Positions 8,697 through 21,900 of a stretch of 64,000 nucleotides of DNA are shown here, piece by piece. The stretch's first letter is position 1. The number at the start of each line of letters is the position of its first letter. The notes under the pieces were generated by a model. It was not told the origin of the DNA and made no database searches. It worked only from the letters and a program-made list of their open reading frames with translations. The stretch is from Prostheceraeus crozeri (lineage: Eukaryota > Platyhelminthes > Polycladida > Euryleptidae). The DNA is taken from positions 1-64,000 of the forward strand of contig CAJQUW010008930.1 in assembly GCA_907163375.1 (NCBI GenBank). The letters run 5' to 3'. The translations under genes were made by a program, and so were the position numbers.

Positions 8697-9460
8697 CGTA
8701 CGCAGACTTGTGTAATTGTAATCAATTTCTTTTTCTGAAGAGCAATTCGTAATTGTAATCAATTAGGCCTACATTTTTAGCCATGTAATTGAGATGTAAT
8801 TGCATTTACTTTACGGTCATCTCTGTTAATTAGCACGCAGTTAAATTTGCCTTACTCTCCTTTTCGATGATGCGTTAAAATACTTAGATGTGCTCCGGGT
8901 GTGCAACTACCAGAAATTTGTTCCAAAGAAATTTACCACGAAACTTATTGTCAAAATCTAAATGAAGTCCCGGTGCACCCCTCTAATTGCTGATCGGAAA
9001 ATGTAAAGCAGAAAACTAGCACTGCTAATTTCTCCTCGGAAAATGAGACGCACATAAGTTCTTCAAGAAGCCACAGTTTAAATCTTTAAATCTTAGCGGA
9101 GATGTAATTGCAAGCACAATAAAATCTCCTAGAAGCCACAAATCTCGACATCACACTACTTCATCTTCAGTTTGAATGTAGTAGAGATGTGAGGCGAAAA
9201 CACTTGGGGGCAATTGTGAATGACCTTTGCTTGCATATCCGCACAGAAAAATGTATGTTGGGAAAACGAATAGAGGTATGTTGGCAATTATCTAAAGTAA
9301 TTGCAATGTAATTGAAGAAAGACGGTGTAATTAGTAATTGTAATCAATCACATTCCTAGAGATGGAATCAGTAATTGTAATCAATTGCAATTTTAGGTAA
9401 TTAATTTGCAATTGTATTCTATTACATTTCAGGAGTGATTGACACAAATCTGCGTGTACG
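8697..9460. mobile_element. Candidate MITE with imperfect 17-bp terminal inverted repeats
   Basis: CGTACGCAGACTTGTGT at 8697-8713 is matched in inverse by ACACAAATCTGCGTGTACG at 9442-9460 with one mismatch and a short indel. The interior is AT-rich and carries many copies of GTAATTGTAATCAATT, at both ends and in the middle, as seen in some non-autonomous DNA transposons. No clear target-site duplication was seen. Confidence 0.4.
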
Positions 9461-9708
9461 TAGGTTAAGAAAAACAATTGCTTTTATGGATGACCGTGAG
9501 TGATCCATTGGGCTTTCGTCCGGGGTTAAAAGCATATGACTTAAAAGAAATTAACAGCACCCAATCTTTTGCCAAAAACAATTTATCAAGAGAATCAAAA
9601 TCAACATTTTCTAATGCCATTGATATCTACACGTTCTTGAGCAAAATTTCAAGCAAGCAGTAAGTTATTAAGACTCAACAATTATTGTGTTTCACGGATT
9701 GTCTCCAA

Positions 9709-9954
9709 TTAAGCTGTGTATGAAAATGTGCCATAATGAAGGTGATTCTCTCGGCGAATTCGTCTTCTCCTCTCATAATATGACATTATCCGTTTGTAGA
9801 TAACAGCTACTATAATAACTGCCATCAATGCCAGAACCGCCATCGTAATGAGAGTGATGCGAGGTCCAAAGTCTTCTAGCATTAATGTGACATATATTGG
9901 ACCAACCAAGCGGGCCAAACTTCCATGAGCTGTGTAAATACCCATCCAAGCTCC
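9709..9954 (-). CDS. MFSD8: MFSD8-like coding exon 8 (last helix, stop)
   Basis: Acceptor TTGATTTCAG, then GAWMGIYTAHGSLARLVGP, which matches the family's last conserved loop. The final helix contains ITMAVLALMAVIIVAVIY, followed by a basic cytosolic tail with RRRRIRRE. The stop is at 9711-9709. No clear poly(A) signal was found just downstream. Confidence 0.9.
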   Translation of the reverse strand, partial: GAWMGIYTAHGSLARLVGPIYVTLMLEDFGPRITLITMAVLALMAVIIVAVIYKRIMSYYERRRRIRRENHLHYGTFSYTA

Positions 9955-12900
9955 CTGAAATCAAAGGAGCATATTGCAAATAGATTATCAAATTTTGAGG
10001 TGCAGTTCAGTTGAAAAATGGGAACGGACTGCCATTTCATCACAAGAAATTATCAGAATGTCTCAGTCAAATCCCTCAAAATAATGCCCTACACACAATC
10101 CTATCCGAGATGATCTTGAATACACCTACCAGCGTATAGGCATTCTGGGCGAGTGAATACAGCACTTGGTTAACTTATCAGTGACAAATTGACTACAAAA
10201 GGCAAAATCGCGCACTTTTGAAGTTCCCTTAAAAGTGAAATGTAGGCCCATATCCTGTTATTGCTGTATCGTTCATATTTTTCTCTATTGATAGTGAATA
10301 AAATTACAGATGTTGTGCTTGGTTTAAATGCCAGCTGAAAGGTATTATTCCTTCATATGATGAAATGGGAAGACAATTCATGGAGCAGCTTTTTTGAATA
10401 AAAATTTCCTCGAAAAATGTAACAAGGTGCTATCTTTGGATCACCAATGTAACACACATCGGTGCCAAGCTCTGAAGTTACAGGGAAATTCAGAGTCTGT
10501 TTTCAAACTGCATGTAAGCATCAAAGGTGTGTAATTTTACGCACTGTTCAGAACCCTAGTCCGTTAAGTTTGAAGCACATGATAGCTTCAAGAGGAATTT
10601 TAATTCATATCTTACCATATTATTTCTAACACAATTTTATTAACCTTATTAAAGGCCCTAAATTACCGCTAAGATGGTGGTTTGAGAAAATTGAAAGCAT
10701 GCAATTTTTTGCTACAAGTTCGGAAAATGTTAGATTTTTCATCATCTTTTATGAATTATAAAAAAGGCCTATTTCAAAAGGATATGCATCTATTCAATAA
10801 GATCTTTAATCGACAAATATGTGAAAATTAGCAGGCAAAAGGAAAAATCTCTGTTTGAAATATTGTGCGTCTCAATCCATAAACGAAAAAAATGCTCAAT
10901 ATTGCAGAAGTTAAATCGTTCTATCAGTCTCTGAGGTACGAGAGAATGAATTATTGTCATCATCGTTCCTTGAAATCCAAAATGATTCATCTCATAGTTT
11001 CACCATATGGCTTGGCTTTGTGAAAAGTGCACGGAAATAATTGAAAGTATACCACACTGCCTCAAAACTTTCATTTTTTCCCTTTGACAATGCAGTTATA
11101 CAAATGATATAAATAACATGATGTTAAAAAAAGAACATCCGGAAATGGTGCCTTGCGCTAATGTCTTCAATGGCTACTGTATTGTTGCATAAAAGTAAAA
11201 TTGTTGACTATCAAATTCATTTACACAACAAAACGACTAAAAACGAAGCTGGGAAATGTTATTGAAGTTATTAGTTTGCATCAGTAAATCCGACATCGAA
11301 TGTCACTATTCGCAAGCAAAAAACACGTTGAGAAACACGCAACTAGTGTGCTTATTTAACACTGCGTGACATGCACTGTAGGCCTACATTTCACTTCATG
11401 TCATATCACAGTCTAATAATTTCATGGGTAGCTGAACAAAGAATGGGTTATCCGATAATCTCTCGAAATCATCCGAAAACTTGGTCGCCAAATCAAAGAT
11501 TACCTGACTATTCAACCAAATGGTAATAATGACTCTGACAAGGCCTCTTAATTATCAGTCATTTAACTTGTAAGGTGTCAGACTATATAGGAGCCATTTT
11601 CTTCATCAAACGCATAATTTCTGAGTTGGCTCGAACATTTTAAAATACACCTAAGTCCGAAATTTCATTCTAGGCCTGCTCCAAAAACTGAAAAGCTATA
11701 ATTGTCAGAAATTGATCAAATATGTTTCAAGACTATTTGCTCTACATCAATGACAGAAAACATATAACGCAATAGAAAAGAGCGTTTGCACATGCTTTGG
11801 ACAGCATTCCACAATTCGTTGGTTGTCTGTTCATTTGCAGAAGTCATTTACATAGTTTACAAGTCAGTTCCTTTACTTGACGGTTTGTAGACAACATGTA
11901 CTAACTGATGACTTAAAAATCTAAATAAAAAGCCCCAGAAATGTCTCGCTGATATGAACGTACCTGTTGAATCGGTCCTAATGCCTTCGCTAACAGTACT
12001 GTTGCAGAGAAGCATGACATAGAAAATCCAGCTCCAATAATAAGAGTTCCGATGAACATTTGTGACATGTGAACCGCTGGTTCAGTAAAGCACCAACGCA
12101 GATTTGAAGGACAACCGCCAAGTTCATTATAGTCTGACGAATTACCATCAGTGCCATTCACCCAACCTGTAACAGAATTGGATTAAATAGAAGGATAAAA
12201 TGCAACCACATCATCACATTACATGAATCTTCCTCCGATAGAGATCTATAGATGAAGGAATTCAAGCAGTTCTTTTTGAGTTTATAAAATTTTACTGCTT
12301 CAATACACATTTCACCGACTGAACGATTGGAGCTTTTTCCGGATTGGTGCAAGGCAAGAGAGTCGATTAAAAGAGTGTTGGTAAATGATGATTCACAAAT
12401 CATGAGAAGTAGCCTCCTTCACAATTCCACGGAAGAATCGACTTCGACATTAAAATTTTTAACTGAAGCTTCAATAATTTTGCTGATATATTGTGTTCAG
12501 CAATGCATAAAATCCTTGAATGAAAATCTTAGTTCTCATCAAAATCAGATGAAATCTAAGAAGTATAGTACTAATTGACAAAAACTTGCGAAAAAATTAA
12601 CATTTTCATTCACATTAAAAAAAACAGTTTGAATGACTATCATAGACACATATTTAAACACTTTGATCATAGGTTACTATGCACTTTTAAATTTGTGAGA
12701 CCAAACTCTTTTAGGTCATGAAGTCTAGTTTTGCTCATTTTTCATATTTTACAAAAATGCCAACTTAAAATAGGAAATATTTTGCGAGCGTTCTTTACGC
12801 TCAGAATACATAAAGTTTATCTACATCGTTTATCTATCATCAAGTTTTATCTGTAGGCATGCATAAAGCTCAAATCTCATATCTTAAGTACATTTTCATC

Positions 12901-15900
12901 TCAATCTGCCAAGGCAATTTATATGCTAATGCTTGATTTTATAAATTCTTACATTGGATTGACATTCTTTTAAATCGTCTCCACTTGCTGACTAATGCCT
13001 AAGTTGACTTAGCTATCTGATGACAAAATTTAGTTTATTCGTTTTTTCTTGAACATTATCTAAAATAGAACTATACGATTCTAAACGACGAGAATCAGGA
13101 GAAAAGGAGAATAGAAAAGCCTTCAAAAAAAGAATGAAACCGGAAAGAGGTAAAATTCTACAGCAACATTGAACTAACGTCATTGCGATTGATTAAGAAA
13201 ATGTCACCGCTGTAGATGATCATGTTCTAAATGTCTAACAAATGCCGCAAGTCTTCTTCAAAGCAATGAAAAAAGTGAAAAGCGAATGTCAGATTCTACG
13301 AGAAAGAAGGGGCACACTTTGACAAACATTCTGAAAACAATTAAGTCAAAGAATATTTCATGCATAACGTCACAAAGAAATAAAATTTATATAAAGGGAT
13401 TGCATCCCGGACAACATCTCATGGCAAGTTCAGGGTCGGAAGTATATGCTCGTCGAACGAACTATACATTGCTAACGCTATGCAGCACATATATTATGAA
13501 TCTGTGGTTTCTGTGTGGGAAGCCGATGCCTTGCCTAACATGCCGATATTGAGATCGGAATCAAAGTTCAGTTCCCCTTGATCTCATGTACCTCATTCAG
13601 CTCGTACCGCCAAAGGATTGTTGTCTCCAAAACCAGTTGTAAATAAAAATTGAAAGACCAGGAGTTAAATCTGCTCGCGAGCATCCGCTACACTTACTTT
13701 TTAGGCTCTTGGCTACTGCACGAATTTCGTCTTATTTTCCATGACATGTACAAAAACAAATGTGAATGTAATGTTCCTGCCAGTGCCTACAAACACAGCT
13801 TCAAAAGTTTTGCGAACACCAAACCTCAAAGAAGATATTGACAAAGAAATTAACGTTTTCCTGACGAAAGACGAGTTGTTGACCGATTTGATTTTATTGT
13901 GTAGTCTTGGTTCACTTGTTGGAAAGTTTATCAACATGCTGAGGAGATACATTGTCAGCAATACATTCTCTGAGACGATTACAAAGAGAATCACGTACTG
14001 AAAAATAAGTAGTATGAGGAATTTTAATAAAAGTATCAAAGATAAAAATATCAGGCCAAACTGCGTAATTGTGATTTTAAGATTCATCCTTAGATCGAAA
14101 TGCTCAGTTTAGCACTCGGTTTTCGTGGCACAAATACCCAATGTTTTAGAATGTTGAAAATGTTCGACTAAGCTTCACAGTGCTGACGCATCCGAAGATG
14201 AGGGATAGAGGTCAGTAATCATTCTGGAATCGATCAAGACGGAAGAAAAATCAGAAAGATCTCACGAAATAGGAAATTAACCAAGGCTATGAATTATCAG
14301 TAATCAGTCTCATGGAAATTACTGCCTAAAACAGTGAGGGAACCCGTTAACGCATCCGTGACCAGGAATCTATAATTTTTCAAATTAGAGTCATCAGTTC
14401 CACTGTTAGAACCGTGTCCGAGCCTATAGCGACCTTTCAAAACAATTTTTCGTCCTCTCAAACTTGACTCATGAACATTCTCATCTCTTCTATTCTGGTT
14501 TTGTGCACGATCGATTTTGATCCAGATTGGTTTACAATCACGTTTATCATTTGACGATGATGGTTAGGATGTGAATTTCACTGACACACACGCATAGATG
14601 AAGTTCTAAATCTCTGACAATTAATCTCTGACATTCAAAATGTTTGAAGAGAGAAGTGTCGAAAAAGTCACGTCTAAGATGATCCGAAGCTTCATTAATC
14701 GCTTTTTTGGACCGATGAAGAAAGAGTATTCACTCTAGACGTATTTCTGCGAGATTCGACGTATTTTTCACGGTTTTTTACTAGCAGGATAAGTTATTCA
14801 TGACAAAAAGAGCAAGTAAAGATGTAAAGAGCAAGTTTCAAAAGCAAGCACGCTGTTGCATGTTTCGAATTGTGAATAAGCATTTTTAATTTTTTAAACA
14901 TTTTCTACCTGTTAATCTGTAAGAACAATCTTGCTTATGTCATGGAATATCTGAATCTTGCACGACTAGGTATATAGCACATTTGCAAGTTTTAAAACCG
15001 TACTCGATATGATTTTGCGTGACAACTTATTCCTCTTCTTCTACAGATCAAACTGACAAAAGATGATAATCATCTATTCATTTCATTATATCATAATTAT
15101 CATTTCAACACCTGGTCATGATTTGATGTCATTTGTAGGGCCTATGCTAGTGATGTCCGAAAGGCCTTAGTTGTACGATGGACAATGAATGAAAGTATAT
15201 ATCTAACGGCTCTCATCTTCACTTATGCTAATATTTTAATTTTCTCTGTAATTTAAATTTAAATTTAGTTTATGATTACATACTTGTCAGTACATAATTG
15301 ATGCTAGAAAATTAAAGTGTTTGATAATTTACAAGGATCAATCAAGTTTTGTCTCATAATTTCTTAAATAATCATCTAAATATCAAACCATGTCAAGAGG
15401 CAATTTTCAAAACTTACATTTCATCACAATAGGATCGAAAGACATATAATATATACAGAACTTGAACATTGTAAAGTGCATTGCATCTTTCAATTTTATG
15501 GAAACTCAGTTTAACCAAAGTAAGTAACACTTTGAGTTTAACAACTGATGTTCAATTGATACGGTTTTGATTCTTCAAGTAATATGGTTAAAACTTGAGA
15601 TTTCATTAAAATTGTCATGCATAGACGCTACTGATACAATTGGATCTCTTCTGATGAGCTTTTTGAAGAACCGGCAGTGGATATTTTCCCATACATGGAC
15701 AGAGTAGCATTAATTGGTGACGCCTACAGACAATTGGTGTCACCATCAATGAGTACTCAAGTGAATTTTCACGGCTTCGAGATTATTTTTTGCAACAATC
15801 TTCATTATGTAATCACTAGCATGTGTCGTCATTTCAGTGTGAGAATTTATTCAAGGTGGTAACACGGTGTTAGCAGCGTGTGTACGATTAGAGCTCAACT

Positions 15901-18900
15901 TCATCGCAACAACTTCCCCGAACGCTTTCGATGAACATAGGAGATATGGTCCAAAATCTAAAAGCATACTGAAATAAAATCATACAGTAGTATCCGCTTA
16001 ATAAGCCCAGCCGCTTACAAACCCCAACTCAGTCCGGTCCAGATTTAACCCATTGTGTTCCTATATGGAAGCCTCCGGTTAATATGCCCACCACTCCGCT
16101 TAATAATCCCAGAATTCTGCAATGTATATGTGGCGGGTCACTGAACTTATCCGTTGATTTCATTCTTTGAACTTGTAATCTTTTCGTAACTCAACTTAAG
16201 TTCTCATGAATTGATAAATCATGAAATTCCTGATGTATTTAGTTCTCCAATTTGAACAAGACAACTGATCGACTTCATTCTTTTTGTAAAGTTTTGTCAC
16301 TGATTGCTGAACGTGCTCATTGCTCAACACACTTATAATATACTTGACATAGGCATACTTCATTGGTGGCCTTTAATGCACTTGAGAGCTCTTGATTCAA
16401 TATTTTTTACATACTGTATCTTTTCATTAATGGAACAGAACCGATTTCCCTTATAATAACAATGTAGTCACAACGAATGAATACAAGTTTTCCCTGAATT
16501 TTGCATTTAATTTGCAACAATTACACAAAATCAATTAGAAATAAAACAACAATGCATGCATTTCACAATACTAGAAGTGCATGAATATTATATGGGTCTG
16601 TAAATATGCACTTTGTATATGTAAAATATATCATTTTGCAAATACTTCGGTTAATAAGCCTAGATATACCCGATCCCGTGGTAGGCTTATTAAGCGGACA
16701 CTGCTGTACATCATATATAACGAACAATATGCGCTCTTCCCAATTTAAACAGCAAACTTGATGAATTCGTAACAAGACTGCACCAACGGTTCACCTTTTT
16801 TACCCCTTGACCCAGTAAGCCTACCATCGTTAGTCTACGATGTCGTGACAGCATGAATTGAGATTGACATGTATTTCGTGAAGTCCGTTGCAGTCACAAG
16901 TCGGACAACCGCGAAAGAAGATCAGTTACCTTTCTCGTTTCAACTACAACGTTCTAACAACATCTCCGGTCCATGTTCTCTGGAATCTGGATGGAACCGG
17001 CAGGATTACAATCAGCAATGCAACGTTAATAGACAACTGGGTTGAGGACCATTTTTCATCTACACACAGGAGCAGCTTTTTCCCTTTACCTCTTCGTGGC
17101 ACGGTAGGGATGAGACATGACAAAGTTGAAACTCACGGATATGCGCCTTCTCTCCAGTCATTGGGACGTAGCCAATCAATCCAATAAGCAGAAATATACA
17201 TCCGCCGAGAATGATGCCCTTTTCAAAATGCCTGAAGCTGAAAAGAAGGAAAGACTGATCTCTTACATCCAGAAAACGAAATGAGCAGATTGAATTTTTA
17301 ATGCGTAGGCCTATATCATTTTCACATACCCTGGAGCCAAAAATCTCTTATTTACCAAATTTTCAGGAGCGGAAAGCATACATTGGGCCCTATATTGCGA
17401 AATTTTGGATTTCATGTCTTCCTGTAAATGGAGCGTACATCACAGTCACATTACTGTATCTCCTGTTGGGCATAGCGATTGTAACTCATTTAAACGACCT
17501 CAAAGCAATATTTACTTTGATGCGTTTGTCCTACAACATTCACAACTTTCTAATCAACAAGAATCGAGTTTTTACTTAGATTCAAAGCACGAGCGTGAAT
17601 TTTTATTTTGTAATCACTCTGTAATATGGTTTGCTGGTCCAACGGTTGCAGGTAAAAAAATTGAAACAGCAGGAAGAATGTTATTCATAATTTTTGCCAA
17701 TGTAGACATGCATTACAAACTGATTAAAAGTCATCATATCGAAATGTTAAACCTGACATAGATTTATCATGAAAATGTCGAGAAGTCATTTCGACGTCAT
17801 TTGTGAGAAGTGGGTTGCAACGTCGTGAAATTGTCAATTTCAAGGAGATAAATTCGTCGGATTGACCCTCTCCATTGTCAGACATCAGCTAATTGATAAT
17901 CTTTAAGTTGTGGTTTACTAGAATGAGAAATTGCCCACCAATCTGTGGGACAATAACTCAATGTGTAAAATCATGATGAAGAGATCAGTGAAATGTGCAA
18001 ACGCATGGTTCAATCCTTGACCGATCGAGTGGCATCTATCATTGACGCAAAAGGCATGCCTACAAGATCTTGATATCTAAGTTGGTGATCAACTTAATCT
18101 TGATGTTATTTTTTGCTGTAGCAATGTCTTTTTTAAAGTTTCTGTTGAAGCTGTCTGGAGTCTAAGCGGTTATAATTAGCTTGACAATAAAAACATTAAA
18201 ATGCACGTTGACTGTTACTTGTTGTAAGACTTTTTACTGCAGATGGTTTCTGATAATATTCTTTTAGCGAACGTCTCCAAGTCACGCACCCTGATGGCGG
18301 TGTAATATCACTGATGTTTGCACACCACGAGGTGATGTTGTAGACAACCTGTCTCATATTTGTTAGTCAATAACAGTTCAAGTCATCACTTCAGGTTGAA
18401 GATTTGACATTTAAATGCTTCTTTCTCTGTAATGTTTAGCATTTCTCGTGAATAATCGATGAGTATGACATTTCAGGGTAATTTGGATTTGGAAGCATTA
18501 AAGAAACAGAATATACATCGACAATCCGGCACAGATCGAAGAGGTTAACCGGCAGACTAATTCCCAAATACTGAGTTGCATCCTCGGTTGAAAAATGCGA
18601 ATATACCTGAATTCATTTCATCCAATATGAGGAATCATCAGTAGGCCTATTTCACATCCTTCATGCACAACTCCCTATTAAAACTTATAGCCGTTATCGG
18701 GCAAATTTGAGATGCGTAATTAGCACCTGTTGTTCTTTAACAAATACTACTTTTGATAGAATACATTTCACCTACATTAGTGATGTTTTGAGGATGCCAC
18801 TAAATATTTAGATGACATGCCAGTAGTGCTAAAAGCATTGATTAGTGATTGATCGCTTAGACGAAACGTCAGTAGCATTTTTGAAGTATTATCTAATGAA

Positions 18901-21900
18901 TTATACTAATTGCACAGACCCATGCCTGCTTAATGTCGATTGAACCTGGAAAATAACTCCAACATGAAATTACCTCTTTCCAATGGCACGAATGGTCAGG
19001 GCGGTGGTAATGGTTATGCACCCGACACCTGCCCAGATGATGCCGTTGAAAATCACTGCATTATCACGATGCCAGCCAAATTCGTACATTGTCAGCGGAG
19101 TGGCCATACTGGAAAAATGAGAGGTCAGATTGAAAGGGGCACCGTAGTTATCGTGTGATCCATATGACACTCAAACGCAAAATTATGATGAAGAATAAAA
19201 TGTCAGCTATAAACCGAAGGAGCAAGCATAAGCTGATACCGAAATCGTTGCATATTGATGCATATGACCATTATGCCTTGCTTGCTTTGCTCAGATGCAT
19301 ATTTGAATTGACAGGAGCATACTTGTTCAGTTATTTTCGGCAACTATTTGATCGTACTGACTTAAGTGTTGTCAAATTCGGATTTTTTACATTTGTGATA
19401 CTCACAATAATTTCTATAGTACTACAATTTATTACGTAGCCAGATAATCAAGCAGAAGCGGGCATACTCCTTCTACGATTTCAGATTCTTACGTTTCCGC
19501 CGTGGCGAAAGTGAAAAAGGAAATGAAACAAATGACATTCATTGACCAGATCAGCAGATAATCAGGCTTTATCTCAGTGTCAGTTGTCTGCAACGCCTCA
19601 TGCAAGTCGGGATCCTCATCTGTTCTATGAGGATCAACAGATCCTCCGTGGATAGATTCAGGAGGCGATGAAGGAACATCAGGTACACCATGCTCATTGA
19701 AGAATAAGCGGACGATAACAAAATTGATGATTGCTACAAAACAAAGCAGTTCAGGCACAATGAATGAGTAAAACATTGCTATGTACTGATAAATGAAGAA
19801 TTTTTGCAAAACTTTGTACAAATTAATATTCATATTGAGGAAATGAGTTAAAGTTCATCACTATCATTCAAATAAAACTCGTTAATTCGGGTCAGATTAA
19901 GCAGTCGGATACCGATTAAGCAAGACCATGGTTGGATCTCTTGCACATAAATGTTAGCTGATTAATTGTGACTTTCGATAATGATGACCTAAATGCCTGG
20001 CTTTTATGGTTTCATGTCATTTGTGGCCTGAATGAGCATTGACTGTGTTTCCATCCGCATGTGATTTCTACTTTAATATTATAAGAGATCATTTTTAACA
20101 CTTTGACATAATCGAATCAAGACACGACACGGTCAAAAAAATTCGAAGGATCCAGGAAACGGAAGATACCAAAGTTAAACAACTACCCTAGTGGAGAATC
20201 CTGTAAATAATTAGGTAATTAAAAGTCATGAACGAATGAATATAAATTAATACTAACAACATAGAGTAACCTACTCCAGTATAGAGTAGTGACTGAAATA
20301 CGCATAAAGGCTAGTCGACTCAACTGAAGACGGTAAGGGAAATAAATTAATACTTATAAACAATTTCATTTTACCATATAAGAACTGAAATAAGAGTTCG
20401 TCATGGACCTGACGAGAAGCTAACTTTAAAATAACAAAAGGTGAAAATAAGAAACCTAAAAACCAAAATTAAGTTTGCTATGTATGGAGTCATCAGGGAG
20501 GAACCATATGGCTGTATGAAGAGCAGAGAAGCGAACACATGCTATACTTGAAATGGTTTTGTGCATTACTGCTGTATGAACTGCACAGGCTGTTCTGCAT
20601 GAACTGACGCATGCAGATGATTTGCTTGGTCTTTCGGCAGATTTGCTTGATTTCATTCTCAATGTCACGGAAATTGAAATGTCTTGACGTCTGACGTATG
20701 TAGCTGTCATGACACAGCTTACAAGTAAACCGATATACTAAATATTTGCCAGAGCAAGCAAACTATACCCCAAGAGAAACGATCACAGACTTCACAATTG
20801 TCGCGTTTCCTCTTTTCATTGCGTCTGAGACATTGTTTGAGACTATAGGCAGGCTAGCTTCCCAATTTTATCGGCAAATCATAATTCCTGATGATTTCAT
20901 TGATTCTCTTCGTACAGCTATCATTGATAGATTTCATCGAGAAGAGGACTTTCGCTTTCTTAATGTTCTCAAAATGCCTTTTCACCCTTTTAGTGTTGAG
21001 GTTCACATTTTGGAAACCATTTCTATCCAGCCACTTCTTGACTCTTTATAAAACCGCTTCTTCGTTTCTCTTGCTTGAGCATCTATTTTTCACATTGACG
21101 ATATAATTATTTACAAAATCACATTTTACATGACGAGGAAGCCAGCTGTCTCTTCTCAAAGTAATGTCAGAGTGACATGGTTTGGAATACCATTCATAGT
21201 CAGTATTATTTTCAATCATCCTTATCTGAAATATATATATAAAATATTCTGAAATATCCGTTCGTCTCGTTCTACCGGACCTATCAAAATATCGTCTATG
21301 TACCTTTTGTATATGTCGAGGTTAAAACCAAATCATTGCCACATGGTATTTAGGGCCAGGGATTCAACTTTGAGCATAATAATAATTGCAAAAGTCGGAG
21401 CAAAGTGCACACTCACAGGGCAGTCCTTAATCTGCAGATAGATTGTTGTTGTATCTTATTTCGTAATTGTAACAAATAAACGTCAAACATCGTCGCCTTT
21501 GTTGTACCTTTGTTTTCTGTCCTGTGCCAGTTTCCATCAGCAAATTCCATGACAGCCTTTATGCCGTAGTTTACAGGAATACTCGTGTAGTAAAGGCTGA
21601 CAACGTCTAGAGATATGAAACTATAGTCATCTGTCAGACTCTCTCTTTGACATTCGTTCAGAGTTTCGATCAACTGACTCGGGTTGGTAGGCTAATATTA
21701 GATGGAACTAATTTAGCCAGTTGAGTCAAAATCGTGCTCGCAAATCAAAGAGTGGAACGAAACTGGTTGGTTCCCACATGAAATAAGTTTTCCTACGTCT
21801 TTCGTCGGCAAATGTGAAGCTGTTATGTTCCTTACCATTCTATAAGCCCGGGCTTCGATACTTTTCTGCTTGCTCTTATTTAGGAGTTTGTAAGAAGTAT

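Noticed and set aside
9478..9663. 61-codon plus-strand frame before the transporter's last exon
   Set aside because: No motif, no splice logic and typical of chance frames.
13713..14087. Overlapping hydrophobic minus and plus frames of 86-124 codons
   Set aside because: AT-rich antisense pair in an intron; no splice sites, motifs or homology I can name.
16888..17187. Plus-strand frame of 99 codons
   Set aside because: It is antisense to transporter exon 6 and its intron; no family resemblance.
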